51,199 nucleotides of DNA from a virus: positions 1 to 51,199 of the IMG/VR virus record IMGVR_UViG_3300045612_000261. The stretch is one strand, 5' to 3'. Positions 1-7,887 of the stretch are shown here, in pieces; the first letter of the stretch is position 1, and every line of letters starts with the position of its first letter. A model generated the notes under the pieces. The model worked only from the letters and a program-made list of their open reading frames with translations, did not search any database and had not been told where the DNA came from. The position numbers and the translations under genes were made by a program.

Positions 1-870
1 TCACAACAAATGGCTGAATTGATTAATCGTTTAAAGCAAGTTGAAGACGCACCTGCACAACGACAAGTAACAGCTGAAAATGTTTCCTCTATTGGCCATA
101 TGGCTAGGCAACTGGGCACACTTGGGGATGCCATACCCACGTCTGTACAAAGGATTGCTGGGAACACTTGGGATAAAGTGCAAGGTGTTGCTGATAAATT
201 TAAAAATCGTCAAACTGGGCAAGTTGCATCAAGCGATGAGTTAGCAGCACTACCTAAACAAGCTACCAATACTCCTAATTCAAGTAAGCCAGCTACACCA
301 GCTACACCAGCTACACCAGCGCCACCAGCGCCACCAGCTACCTCAGCTACACCAGCTACACCAGCTACATCAGCTACCTCAGCTACACCAGCTACACCAG
401 CTACACCAGCTACACCAGCTACACCAGCTACATCAGGTAAAAAACCTATATCTCCTGCAGCAGCAGCAATCGGAGGGGCCGCAGTGGGTGGAGCAGCAGG
501 CCTCGGTGTAGGCTTACTACCCAATCAAAATCCACCTAAGCCAACGCCTACGCCAACGCCTACGCCAGGACCTACGCCAACACCTGCGCCTGACGGAGGA
601 CAGGTATCACCTACGCCAACACCTACGCCAGGACCTACGCCAGGACCTGCGCCTGACGGAGAAGCGCAACAACCTTCCAGTCCTTTAACTGATAAGGAAA
701 TAGAGGAATTAGAATCTATTGCGAAAGAATTTAGAAATAGTGATGACCCTACTGTATTAAGTCTTTTATCGTACTATAATGGAATTAAAGGATCTTTGTC
801 TGCGCCAAAAGGACAAGTAAAAGAAAGCCTTTCAAGAATAAAATATCTAGCACACTATAAAAATTTTTAA
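1..870 (+). CDS. Pro/Ala/Thr-rich protein, 5' end probably outside window
   Basis: The reading frame is already open at base 1. The first ATG is at 10 and has no ribosome binding site in view, so the gene probably starts upstream. About 90 residues of ordinary sequence are followed by a low-complexity stretch of PAT/SAT triplets, a short Ala/Gly-rich hydrophobic segment (roughly residues 150-170, glycine-zipper-like, possibly membrane-inserting), a second spacer of PTP/GPT units ending in PAPDG, and a compact charged C-terminal segment of about 70 residues. The order globular part, flexible linker, hydrophobic segment, linker, globular part suits a virion or membrane-associated protein, but I do not recognise the family. 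It ends convergently with the zincin-like gene, the two stop codons overlapping. Confidence 0.75.
   Translation, partial: SQQMAELINRLKQVEDAPAQRQVTAENVSSIGHMARQLGTLGDAIPTSVQRIAGNTWDKVQGVADKFKNRQTGQVASSDELAALPKQATNTPNSSKPATPATPATPAPPAPPATSATPATPATSATSATPATPATPATPATPATSGKKPISPAAAAIGGAAVGGAAGLGVGLLPNQNPPKPTPTPTPTPGPTPTPAPDGGQVSPTPTPTPGPTPGPAPDGEAQQPSSPLTDKEIEELESIAKEFRNSDDPTVLSLLSYYNGIKGSLSAPKGQVKESLSRIKYLAHYKNF
288..435 (+). repeat. 9-bp coding tandem repeat (ACCAGCTAC type)
   Basis: About fifteen imperfect copies of a 9-bp unit encode Pro-Ala-Thr, Ser-Ala-Thr or Pro-Ala-Pro triplets. The unit is in phase with the reading frame, so changes in copy number lengthen or shorten the linker without a frameshift. 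A second repeat with CCTACGCCA-type units (Pro-Thr) follows at about 538-660. Confidence 0.85.
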
Positions 871-1187
871 TGCCAGCCTCCTTGAAAACAATGCCTTACT
901 TCATGTCCTAATTCATGCATAGTAGGATTTCTTTTAGTGTAAATATTGCAATTATTACCCGTCCAAAAAGCACAGGCTTCGCTAGGTCCCCAATTGCGAC
1001 TAGCAAAATTTTTTAATCTTTTTCGCCCTTCTTCATGACATACTTTGGCAATATCATCAACTGGAATCCAAGTCATTGTAACAATTTGATGCATATTAGC
1101 GTTAGTACTAAAAGGTGTATTAGGATCATCCCAATTAGCCAAGACATTGGTTGTTAAAAACGCAGTAATGAGAGCAAATGTTTTCAT
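867..1187 (-). CDS. Small secreted zincin-like protein (HExxH)
   Basis: A 106-residue protein with a clear signal peptide: MK, then a hydrophobic core, with a likely signal peptidase I site after VLA near residue 17. The mature part has four cysteines, enough for two disulfides, and near the C-terminus the sequence MHELGHEVRHC, an HExxH zinc-peptidase signature with another histidine four residues later. This suggests a tiny exported metallopeptidase or zinc-binding protein acting in the periplasm or outside the cell. A role in lysis, superinfection exclusion or cleavage of a surface protein is inference. It is transcribed away from the replication genes, from a near-consensus promoter whose -10 overlaps that of the divergent dsbA-like gene. 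No good ribosome binding site is visible. Confidence 0.75.
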   Translation of the reverse strand: MKTFALITAFLTTNVLANWDDPNTPFSTNANMHQIVTMTWIPVDDIAKVCHEEGRKRLKNFASRNWGPSEACAFWTGNNCNIYTKRNPTMHELGHEVRHCFQGGWH

Positions 1188-1194
1188 AAAAGTA

Positions 1195-1223
1195 TTGACT
1201 TAAATTAATAATACTTGTATTAT
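1195..1223 (+). promoter_or_regulatory. Sigma70-type early promoter for the dsbA/gp43 block
   Basis: TTGACT at 1195-1200, a 17-bp spacer and TATTAT at 1218-1223. Expected start is near 1230, about 17 nt before the ATG at 1247, with AAGAGGA as ribosome binding site. The -10 box overlaps the -10 of the opposite promoter. Confidence 0.75.
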
Positions 1224-1247
1224 ACTTCCACTTAAGAGGACTGTCAA
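1219..1247 (-). promoter_or_regulatory. Consensus sigma70 promoter for the secreted zincin gene
   Basis: Read on the minus strand: TTGACA (1247-1242), exactly 17 bp, then TATAAT (1224-1219). Both hexamers match the consensus perfectly. Transcription would run left from about 1212 into the gene starting at 1187. Confidence 0.75.
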
Positions 1248-1504
1248 TGACTACTAGGATATATGGACCAGAAGAAAAAGCAAAATTGGAAAAATTGATT
1301 AACGAAGGCAGTACTGTTCTTCGTGAAATTACAGATCTACAAGAAGGACTAAAGGACACTGTAAAAGCCGTAGCCGAGGAATTGAATATAAAAACCAGTA
1401 TTATCAATCGTGCTATCAAAATTGCACATAAAGGCGATTGGAGCAGTTATGATAATGATTGGAAAGAAGTAGAAGCAATTTTAGATATTACCAAAAAAAT
1501 CTAA
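1247..1504 (+). CDS. dsbA: DsbA-like dsDNA-binding protein
   Basis: An 85-residue charged, mainly helical protein. Its size, charge pattern and central segment (VAEELNIKTSIINRAIKIA) resemble T4 DsbA and the proteins called DsbA in marine T4-like phages. T4 DsbA binds double-stranded DNA and is linked to late transcription. The start is an ATG after AAGAGGA. The stop overlaps the ATG of the next gene (TAATG), so the two are probably translationally coupled. The assignment rests on size, composition and remembered resemblance. A small unrelated helical DNA-binding protein is the alternative. Confidence 0.55.
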   Translation: MTTRIYGPEEKAKLEKLINEGSTVLREITDLQEGLKDTVKAVAEELNIKTSIINRAIKIAHKGDWSSYDNDWKEVEAILDITKKI

Positions 1505-1719
1505 TGATCGTAATATTTGAATGGTTATGCACGGCCATTTTATTAGTAGGGGTAGCTTTGACCAGTTTCAATATATTCCCGTTAAATCTTTGGGTGTTAT
1601 TTATAGGAAACTTGGGTTGGGTAGGACTTGGAATAATATGGCGCAAATGGAGTTTAATAGTGATGCAGACAGTTATTACTCTAATTTATATTGTAGGCAT
1701 AATTAATTTATATGTATAA
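1504..1719 (+). CDS. Small integral membrane protein
   Basis: 71 residues, almost entirely hydrophobic, with two or three predicted membrane spans separated by short polar turns, including WRKW near residue 48. I chose ATG 1504, which overlaps the previous stop, over an upstream in-frame start at 1459 that would lie inside dsbA. It looks like a small membrane protein I remember upstream of polymerase genes in marine T4-like phages, but its function is unknown to me. It would be co-transcribed with the dsbA-like gene and with gp43. Confidence 0.7.
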   Translation: MIVIFEWLCTAILLVGVALTSFNIFPLNLWVLFIGNLGWVGLGIIWRKWSLIVMQTVITLIYIVGIINLYV

Positions 1720-1724
1720 GGCCT

Positions 1725-1772
1725 AGTGAGCCATAAGTCACTGACTTGGTATTTGTGAGCCTAAAGTCACAA
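1725..1772 (+). promoter_or_regulatory. Tandem hairpins, candidate gp43 autogenous translational operator
   Basis: Hairpin 1 (1725-1742) has stem AGTGA/TCACT and the 8-nt loop GCCATAAG. Hairpin 2 (1753-1772) has stem TTGTGA/TCACAA and the 8-nt loop GCCTAAAG. The second abuts the GGGGGG ribosome binding site (1773-1778) of the polymerase gene at 1786. T4 gp43 represses its own translation by binding a hairpin with a short stem and an 8-nt loop at the same place. The two copies differ at two loop positions and share GCC(A/T)(T/A)AAG. Confidence 0.65.
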
Positions 1773-1785
1773 GGGGGGAATATTA

Positions 1786-4455
1786 ATGTATGTAGACGCC
1801 TATTTTGATAGGGAAAATGATATTGTCAAGGTTGTAGAGCGTGATCGCAAAGGTCAACGTATTTTTAAAGAATATCCTGCCAAATTTGTATTTTACTATG
1901 ACGATGCCAAAGGAAAATATGTCAGTATATATGGAACTCCAGTTAGTAGAACTGTTTGTAAAACACAAAAGGATTTTCATAAAGAACTTAAAATAAACTC
2001 AAATAAAAAAATCTATGAAGCAGATATAAATCAAATATTTGTATGTTTAAGTGAGCAATATCTTAATGCTGATGCTCCAAAGTTACACATAGCATTTTTT
2101 GATATTGAAGTGGACTTTAATCCAGAACGTGGATATGCTAGTCCAGATGATGCTTTTATGCCCATCACTGCTATAAGTGTACATTTACAGTGGCTTGATA
2201 CGTTAGTGACATTAGCAGTTCCACCTAAAAGCCTAAATATTAAAGAGGCAGAACAGTTAGTTAAAGACTTTCCTAATACACATCTCTTTGACAATGAAGC
2301 TGATATGTTAGATACTTTTTTAAGCCTAATAGAAGATGCTGATGTAATCACAGGATGGAATAGTGAAGGCTATGATATTCCCTATACTGTAAATCGTGTT
2401 ATCAAAGTATTAAGTAAAGATGATACACGTAGATTCTGTTTATGGAATCATTATCCTAAACGCAAAGAGTATGAAAAATTTGGCAAAAAAGCTGTCACCT
2501 ATGACCTTGTAGGTCGTGTACATTTAGATAGTTTAGAGTTATATCGTAGATATACTTATGAAGAAAGACATACTTATAGATTAGATGCTATAGGAGAAAT
2601 AGAGATAGGCGAATCTAAAACAGTCTACGAAGGTTCCTTAGATCAATTATATAATAATGACTTTACTAAGTTTATTGAATATAATCGTCAAGACTGTTCT
2701 CTGCTTAATAAATTAGATAATAAGTTAAAATTTATAGATCTTGCTAATACATTAGCACATGAAAATACAGTACTACTACAAACTACAATGGGTGCTGTGG
2801 CTGTGACAGAACAAGCAATTATTAACGAAGCACATCGTAGAGGACTCATAGTTCCAAATCGTACTAAAAAATCTGAACGTGATGATGGCAGTGCTGCTGG
2901 AGCATATGTAGCGCATCCTAAAGAAGGTATACATGATTGGATAGGCAGTGTGGATATAAACAGTCTATATCCTAGTGCGATTCGTGCTCTTAATATGGGT
3001 CCTGAAACTGTAGTAGGACAATTACGTCAAACTATGACAGATAATTATATTAATGAACAAATGGGTAAAGGAAAAACTTTTGCTGGTAGTTGGGAAGGTC
3101 GTTTTAGTAGTTTAGAATATGAAGCAGTTATTAATCGAGAGATTGGCACTGAAATTATTATTGATTGGGAAGACGGAACTAATAATATGGTCAGTGCTGC
3201 AGAAGCATATAAATTAATCTTTGATAGTAATCAACCATGGATGCTTAGTGCTAATGGTACTATCTTTACTTATGAAAAAGAAGGAGTCATTCCAGGCTTA
3301 TTAGAACGTTGGAACAAAGAGCGCAAAGAAATGCAGGCCAAACTAAAGGAGGCTATAAATGCTGGAAATAACATCGAGGAAGAATACTGGGATAAAAGGC
3401 AGTTGGTTAAAAAGATTAACCTTAATAGTTTGTATGGCGCTATTCTTAATCCTGGGTGTAGATTTTTTGATAAACGTATTGGGCAAAGTACTACCCTTAG
3501 TGGCAGACAAATTACCAAACACATGGCTGCTAAAATAAATGAAATAATTACAGGTGATTATAACCACGTTGGTCGTAGTATAATTTATGGTGATACTGAT
3601 AGTGCTTATTTTAGTGCCTATCGTGCACTAAAAAAAGAAATAGATAAAGGAATAATCCCTTGGACTAAAGAAACTGTAGTACAACTTTATGATAGTGTAG
3701 CTGAAGAAGTAAACAAGTCATTTCCTAACTTTATGATGGAGGCTTTTCATTGTCCAAAAAGTAGAGGCAGTGTCATAAGAGCGGGCAGAGAACTTGTAGC
3801 CAGTAAGGGACTATTTATTACAAAAAAACGTTATGCTGTACTGTACTATGACAAAGAGAATAAAAGACAAGATGTAGAAGATAAGCAAGGTAAAATCAAA
3901 GCTATGGGACTTGATCTCAAACGTAGTGACACTCCAGAATTTATACAGAACTTTTTAAGTGAAATATTAGAAATGGTACTTACTGGTAAAGAAGAAAAAA
4001 TAATTTTAGACTATATTAGTAAGTTTAGGTTAGATTTTAAAAATAGACCAGGATGGGAAAAAGGTAGTCCACGTCGTGCTAATAATATTACTGAATATGA
4101 TGCAAAAGAACGTAAACAAGGAAAAACTAATATGCCAGGTCATGTAAGAGCAAGTATCAATTGGAATACTTTAAAAAAAATTAACAATGACAAATATAGT
4201 ATGAATATAACAGACGGAGCTAAGGTAGTGGTATGCAAATTAAGAAATAATCCATTGTCCTATACTAGTGTAGCTTATCCAGTGGACGAGCTTAGACTCC
4301 CACAATGGTTTAAAGATTTACCTTTTGATCATGAAGCAATGGAAGATACCATAATAGATAATAAATTAGAAAACTTAATAGGTGTACTTAATTGGAAATT
4401 AAGTAACACAAAAGAAATGAGTACCTTTAACAAGTTTTTTAAATTTAGTACTTGA
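1786..4455 (+). CDS. 43: DNA polymerase, family B (T4 gp43)
   Basis: The replicative DNA polymerase with 3'-5' proofreading. At 889 residues it is essentially full length (T4 gp43 is 898). The exonuclease motifs are visible: Exo I FFDIEVDF (D106, E108), Exo II ITGWNSEGYDIPY and Exo III YNRQDCSLL. Polymerase motif A (DINSLYPSAIR, about residue 389), motif B (KKINLNSLYGA, about 541) and motif C (YGDTDS, about 600) all follow in order with their catalytic aspartates. It works with the clamp gp45 encoded directly downstream. The strong GGGGGG ribosome binding site is flanked by two candidate repressor hairpins. The stop codon overlaps the -35 box of the gp45 promoter. Confidence 0.98.
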   Translation: MYVDAYFDRENDIVKVVERDRKGQRIFKEYPAKFVFYYDDAKGKYVSIYGTPVSRTVCKTQKDFHKELKINSNKKIYEADINQIFVCLSEQYLNADAPKLHIAFFDIEVDFNPERGYASPDDAFMPITAISVHLQWLDTLVTLAVPPKSLNIKEAEQLVKDFPNTHLFDNEADMLDTFLSLIEDADVITGWNSEGYDIPYTVNRVIKVLSKDDTRRFCLWNHYPKRKEYEKFGKKAVTYDLVGRVHLDSLELYRRYTYEERHTYRLDAIGEIEIGESKTVYEGSLDQLYNNDFTKFIEYNRQDCSLLNKLDNKLKFIDLANTLAHENTVLLQTTMGAVAVTEQAIINEAHRRGLIVPNRTKKSERDDGSAAGAYVAHPKEGIHDWIGSVDINSLYPSAIRALNMGPETVVGQLRQTMTDNYINEQMGKGKTFAGSWEGRFSSLEYEAVINREIGTEIIIDWEDGTNNMVSAAEAYKLIFDSNQPWMLSANGTIFTYEKEGVIPGLLERWNKERKEMQAKLKEAINAGNNIEEEYWDKRQLVKKINLNSLYGAILNPGCRFFDKRIGQSTTLSGRQITKHMAAKINEIITGDYNHVGRSIIYGDTDSAYFSAYRALKKEIDKGIIPWTKETVVQLYDSVAEEVNKSFPNFMMEAFHCPKSRGSVIRAGRELVASKGLFITKKRYAVLYYDKENKRQDVEDKQGKIKAMGLDLKRSDTPEFIQNFLSEILEMVLTGKEEKIILDYISKFRLDFKNRPGWEKGSPRRANNITEYDAKERKQGKTNMPGHVRASINWNTLKKINNDKYSMNITDGAKVVVCKLRNNPLSYTSVAYPVDELRLPQWFKDLPFDHEAMEDTIIDNKLENLIGVLNWKLSNTKEMSTFNKFFKFST

Positions 4456-4480
4456 CTTTTACCTTATTTCTAAATATACT
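4452..4480 (+). promoter_or_regulatory. Sigma70-type promoter for gp45-dpdA
   Basis: TTGACT at 4452-4457, a 17-bp spacer and TATACT at 4475-4480. The -35 overlaps the gp43 stop codon. It would give a roughly 10-nt leader ending in AAGGAG before the ATG at 4498. The hexamers and spacing are identical to the promoter at 18782. Confidence 0.8.
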
Positions 4481-4497
4481 AAAACAAGGAGAAAATT

Positions 4498-5232
4498 ATG
4501 ATTAGAGATATTTTAACTGATATTGTAACACACACATCAATATTAGGCTTTCCTTTCGCTAAAGTTGTTAGCGATAAGAAAACAACAGTAGTTGAAAGCA
4601 TGGATGAAAATCGTTCAGTAATTGTAAGAGCACAGACACATAATCCAGTTCACGAATTTAAAGGAACTTTTGGATTGCCTAATTTAAACATTTTGAACCT
4701 TTTACTTAAAAACCCAGAATATAAGGAAAATCCAAATATTGAAATTATTATTGAAAAAAGAAACAATAAAGATATTCCTGTGAGTATTTTTTTCGAAAAT
4801 GTAGATCGTGATTTTAATAATACCTATACTCTAATTAGTCAGGAAGTAATAAGTGCTAAATTGGCAGAATACGAATTTGCTGAGCCTAACTGGGATATTG
4901 AATTCAATCCCAGTATAATCAGTATACAAAGACTAAAACTACAATCACAGATCCATACTGAAGAAGAATTTTTTAAATCTAAAGTAGAAAAGAAAAATCT
5001 TATAGTTAGTTTTGGTGGAATCGCTAGCACCCATATAGGTAGTTTTGTTTTTCAATCTAATATTGAAGGCAAGTTAACAAATATTTTTAACTGGCCTTTA
5101 CAGGCTGTTATTAACATTTTAAATTTAGATGGGGATAAAACTATGAAAATTAGCGATAGTGGGCTTATGATGATCACTGTAGATAGTGGACTTACAGTTT
5201 ATGATTATATTATCCCAGCAGTAACCAAATAA
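4498..5232 (+). CDS. 45: Sliding clamp, DNA polymerase accessory protein (gp45)
   Basis: A 244-residue protein (T4 gp45 is 228) with the clamp-like alternation of strands and short helices. In T4 the trimeric clamp tethers gp43 to the template and also activates late transcription together with gp33 and gp55. The position directly after gp43, the length, and the N-terminal part resembling gp45 proteins of marine T4-like phages support the call. It has a separate promoter and an AAGGAG site, consistent with a need for more clamp than polymerase. The stop lies one base before the dpdA-like gene, so the two are co-transcribed. Confidence 0.85.
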   Translation: MIRDILTDIVTHTSILGFPFAKVVSDKKTTVVESMDENRSVIVRAQTHNPVHEFKGTFGLPNLNILNLLLKNPEYKENPNIEIIIEKRNNKDIPVSIFFENVDRDFNNTYTLISQEVISAKLAEYEFAEPNWDIEFNPSIISIQRLKLQSQIHTEEEFFKSKVEKKNLIVSFGGIASTHIGSFVFQSNIEGKLTNIFNWPLQAVINILNLDGDKTMKISDSGLMMITVDSGLTVYDYIIPAVTK

Positions 5233-5233
5233 T

Positions 5234-6775
5234 ATGAATACTGACTTAACCAGTACTCAATTAGATTATGCCAAGTTTTTACCTGCTACCAGTTCCTTTT
5301 ATGCAACATTTATAGGTAAACAACGTTATACACACTATGTAGATCCTAATCGTATTCCTAAAAGCTTTATTAATGATATGGAAAGTTTAAACTTTCTTGA
5401 CCCCATTAAAGGTCAATTTTATTATAAATGGTGTTTATACAGTGCAGGACATGCCAATTTAGATTTATCTAAAATATGCTGGCGTGAAGATATGTTCCGT
5501 AATCGTAATCGTACAAATAGTTGGGTGCTTGGTGACAGCGGTGGATTCCAAATTGGTAAGGGTCGTTGGGAGGGAGATTGGAAGAATATTAATTGTCCTA
5601 AAGCTGCAAAAAAAAGACGTCAAGTATTAGAGTGGATGGATACTCTAATGGACTATGGAATGATCTTAGATATTCCAAGTTGGACTAAGAATAAAGAAAA
5701 AACAGGTATTAGTTGTATTGAAGAGGCAATAGCAGGTACACATATTAATAACGAATACTTTATACGTAATCGCAGTGGCAAATGTAAATTTCTTAATGTA
5801 CTTCAAGGTGAAGATCACGGGGAAGCCGATCAGTGGTATAATCAGATGAAAAAATATAGTGACCCCAAACAATATCCCAATGAACATTTTAATGGCTGGG
5901 GTATGGGTGGTCAAAATATGTGCGAAATAGAACTAATATTAAAGAGACTTGTGGAATTAAGATTTGATAATTTATTAGAACCAAAAGTACATGATTGGAT
6001 GCACTTCTTAGGTACTAGTAAATTGGAATGGGCTTTACTATTAACTGATATTCAAAGAGCAATACGCAAGTATCATAATCCAAACTTTACAATTAGTTAT
6101 GATTGTGCTAGTCCTTTCCTTGGAACTGCTAATGGTCAAATTTATTATCAAACTGAAACAATAGATCGTAAAAAATGGACCTATCGTATGGCAGCAGGTC
6201 TTGACGATAAAAAATATAAAAATGATTCGCGTCTATATAAGAATGCAGTTATAAATGACAATAAATTACCTTGTTTTGATAATAGTCCAATAATGGATAA
6301 TATCAAAGTAAATGATATCTGTATATATGGACCTAATGATCTTAACAAATTTGGTAAAAGCAACAAAACTAGCTGGGATAGTTTTAGCTATGGTATAATG
6401 ATGGGGCATAATGTTTATAGACATCTTTATAGTGTACAAGAAGCAAATCGTCAATATGATAATAATCTTTGTCCAGATATGCTAGTATATGAAAAGGATC
6501 GACAAGTTTATGTTAAGGATATAATTAATGCTATTTTTGAAACTTCAGATAAAGATAAAGCTATTAATATAATTAACAATGAAGCAGTACCTCTTAATAG
6601 AATCAGAGGAACAAGAGGAACAAGCGGTCAGGGAGCTTTTAGTTCAATTCCTAATTTTAAAAAATTCTTTTCCCCAAAAACTATTCAAATTGAATTTTTA
6701 GAAAATGAATTTGATCAAAATGCTTATGATGTTTTAGAATCATTTGAAATAGAAGTTGAAAATGACATTGCCTGA
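5234..6775 (+). CDS. dpdA: DpdA-like DNA 7-deazaguanine transglycosylase (TGT family)
   Basis: A 513-residue member of the tRNA-guanine transglycosylase superfamily. The base-pocket motif LGDSGGFQ is at residues 99-106. A segment SYDCASPFLGTANG places D290 where TGT has its nucleophile (FDCV-P in TGT). MGGQNM near 222 resembles the GG substrate loop. I see no CxCx2C zinc site of the tRNA enzymes. Phage proteins of this shape are known as DpdA and exchange guanine in DNA for 7-deazaguanine bases. FolE, QueD and QueE genes lie a few kb downstream, which supports a DNA-modifying role over a tRNA role. It is co-transcribed with gp45. Which 7-deazaguanine is inserted cannot be read from the protein. 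Confidence 0.85.
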   Translation: MNTDLTSTQLDYAKFLPATSSFYATFIGKQRYTHYVDPNRIPKSFINDMESLNFLDPIKGQFYYKWCLYSAGHANLDLSKICWREDMFRNRNRTNSWVLGDSGGFQIGKGRWEGDWKNINCPKAAKKRRQVLEWMDTLMDYGMILDIPSWTKNKEKTGISCIEEAIAGTHINNEYFIRNRSGKCKFLNVLQGEDHGEADQWYNQMKKYSDPKQYPNEHFNGWGMGGQNMCEIELILKRLVELRFDNLLEPKVHDWMHFLGTSKLEWALLLTDIQRAIRKYHNPNFTISYDCASPFLGTANGQIYYQTETIDRKKWTYRMAAGLDDKKYKNDSRLYKNAVINDNKLPCFDNSPIMDNIKVNDICIYGPNDLNKFGKSNKTSWDSFSYGIMMGHNVYRHLYSVQEANRQYDNNLCPDMLVYEKDRQVYVKDIINAIFETSDKDKAINIINNEAVPLNRIRGTRGTSGQGAFSSIPNFKKFFSPKTIQIEFLENEFDQNAYDVLESFEIEVENDIA

Positions 6776-7007
6776 CGAACGCTATCGTGCTCTAGTACAA
6801 ACTAAAGAACTGTTACTTAATTTGTGTAACCCAAAAAAAACTCCACGAGTACCAAGAGTTATACGTGAACATGCCATGTCTGTATTACGGCATTACCCTA
6901 ACGATTGTGATTTAGAAAAGTTAAGTATTGATATGCCAAAATATTTTGCTAAGGAAATAGAACCTGTTACACGTATGTTTATGAAATATGAAAACAAAAA
7001 TGCGTAG
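6762..7007 (+). CDS. Small conserved protein, BPSL0761-like
   Basis: 81 residues starting at ATG 6762 within the last codons of the transglycosylase gene; an upstream TTG at 6756 is less likely. The pattern LPDERYRALVQTKELLLNL, then KKTPRVPRVIREHA, then LRHYPND matches what I remember of a small bacterial family named after BPSL0761, of unknown function. The overlap with dpdA suggests coupled translation and perhaps a partner role in DNA modification. That role is inference. Confidence 0.65.
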   Translation: MTLPDERYRALVQTKELLLNLCNPKKTPRVPRVIREHAMSVLRHYPNDCDLEKLSIDMPKYFAKEIEPVTRMFMKYENKNA

Positions 7008-7887
7008 CCTAATTATTGGTATGGGTATAGGTAAACTATATAAAAATGTTTTAGAAAGTATAGGACATGAAGTTATTACTGTGGATACTAACCCATCTCA
7101 GCACGCTGATTATACAAACTTAAGCCAAGCATTATCAAAAAATTACAAGTTTGATACAACTCATATTTGTACACCTAACTTTACACATGAACCAATAGCA
7201 TTAGAAGTGGTAAATCATACCCGTATTTTGTTTATTGAAAAACCAGGACTGTCTAACAGTGATGCTTGGGATAAGCTAGTTGAAGATAATTCTAATACAC
7301 GTATTGTTATGGTTAAGAATAATCAATATAGAGATAACATAGAAGAAATAAAACAAATTGCTAGTGCCAGTGTAATAGTTGATATAAATTGGATTAATGA
7401 AGATCGCGTGCCAAGTCCAGGTAGTTGGTTCACTAACCGTGAACTTGCATGGGGCGGCGTAAGTCGTGATCTTATGCCCCACTTATTAAGTATTTGGTGC
7501 ATTTTAGATCCATTATATTATAATGCGGATAGAACCCGTAAAGAAGTAAAACAACGTTGGAGTTTAAAAGACCTTACTAGTACCAGTTATGGAACTGCTT
7601 ACCCTGATGGTGTATATGATGTAGATGATTATTGTAGACTTGGCTTCCTCGGTGCTGAAACTATGTGGACTTTAACAGCAGATTGGCGTAGTTTAACACC
7701 TGCTGATATAGGGATTTATTTCCAATTATATACAGGACATAAGCATTCTATTCCATTAGGACTATGCCCAGAAAGCGCTTATAAAACAATGATTATAACA
7801 GCCTTAAAAAACATTGATAACCAAGAGTTTTGGGATAATCAATACTTTATGGACAGTTGGATACATAGTAAAATAGAGAAATTATGA
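7000..7887 (+). CDS. Gfo/Idh/MocA-like NAD(P)-dependent oxidoreductase
   Basis: A 295-residue Rossmann-fold dehydrogenase-like protein. The N-terminus reads LIIGMGIGKLYKNVLESIGHEVITVDTN, a dinucleotide-binding unit. THICTPNFTHEPIALE and FIEKPGLSN follow; the latter is the EKP motif typical of Gfo/Idh/MocA enzymes, whose lysine is catalytic. The C-terminal half should be the substrate-binding domain. ATG 7000 puts the first beta strand at the start; ATG 6988 is the alternative. It overlaps the genes on both sides. Its substrate is unknown. A sugar, cyclitol or nucleotide-sugar is typical of the family, and placement next to an alcohol dehydrogenase and dpdA suggests one short pathway. Confidence 0.75.
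   Translation: MRSLIIGMGIGKLYKNVLESIGHEVITVDTNPSQHADYTNLSQALSKNYKFDTTHICTPNFTHEPIALEVVNHTRILFIEKPGLSNSDAWDKLVEDNSNTRIVMVKNNQYRDNIEEIKQIASASVIVDINWINEDRVPSPGSWFTNRELAWGGVSRDLMPHLLSIWCILDPLYYNADRTRKEVKQRWSLKDLTSTSYGTAYPDGVYDVDDYCRLGFLGAETMWTLTADWRSLTPADIGIYFQLYTGHKHSIPLGLCPESAYKTMIITALKNIDNQEFWDNQYFMDSWIHSKIEKL

Noticed and set aside
288-435. CRISPR-like repeat array
   Set aside because: The 9-bp units are contiguous, have no spacers and keep the reading frame, so they are a coding linker repeat.
210-524. Minus-strand 104-residue Gly/Ala/Val-rich frame
   Set aside because: It is the antisense shadow of the Pro/Ala/Thr repeat; no promoter or ribosome site supports it.
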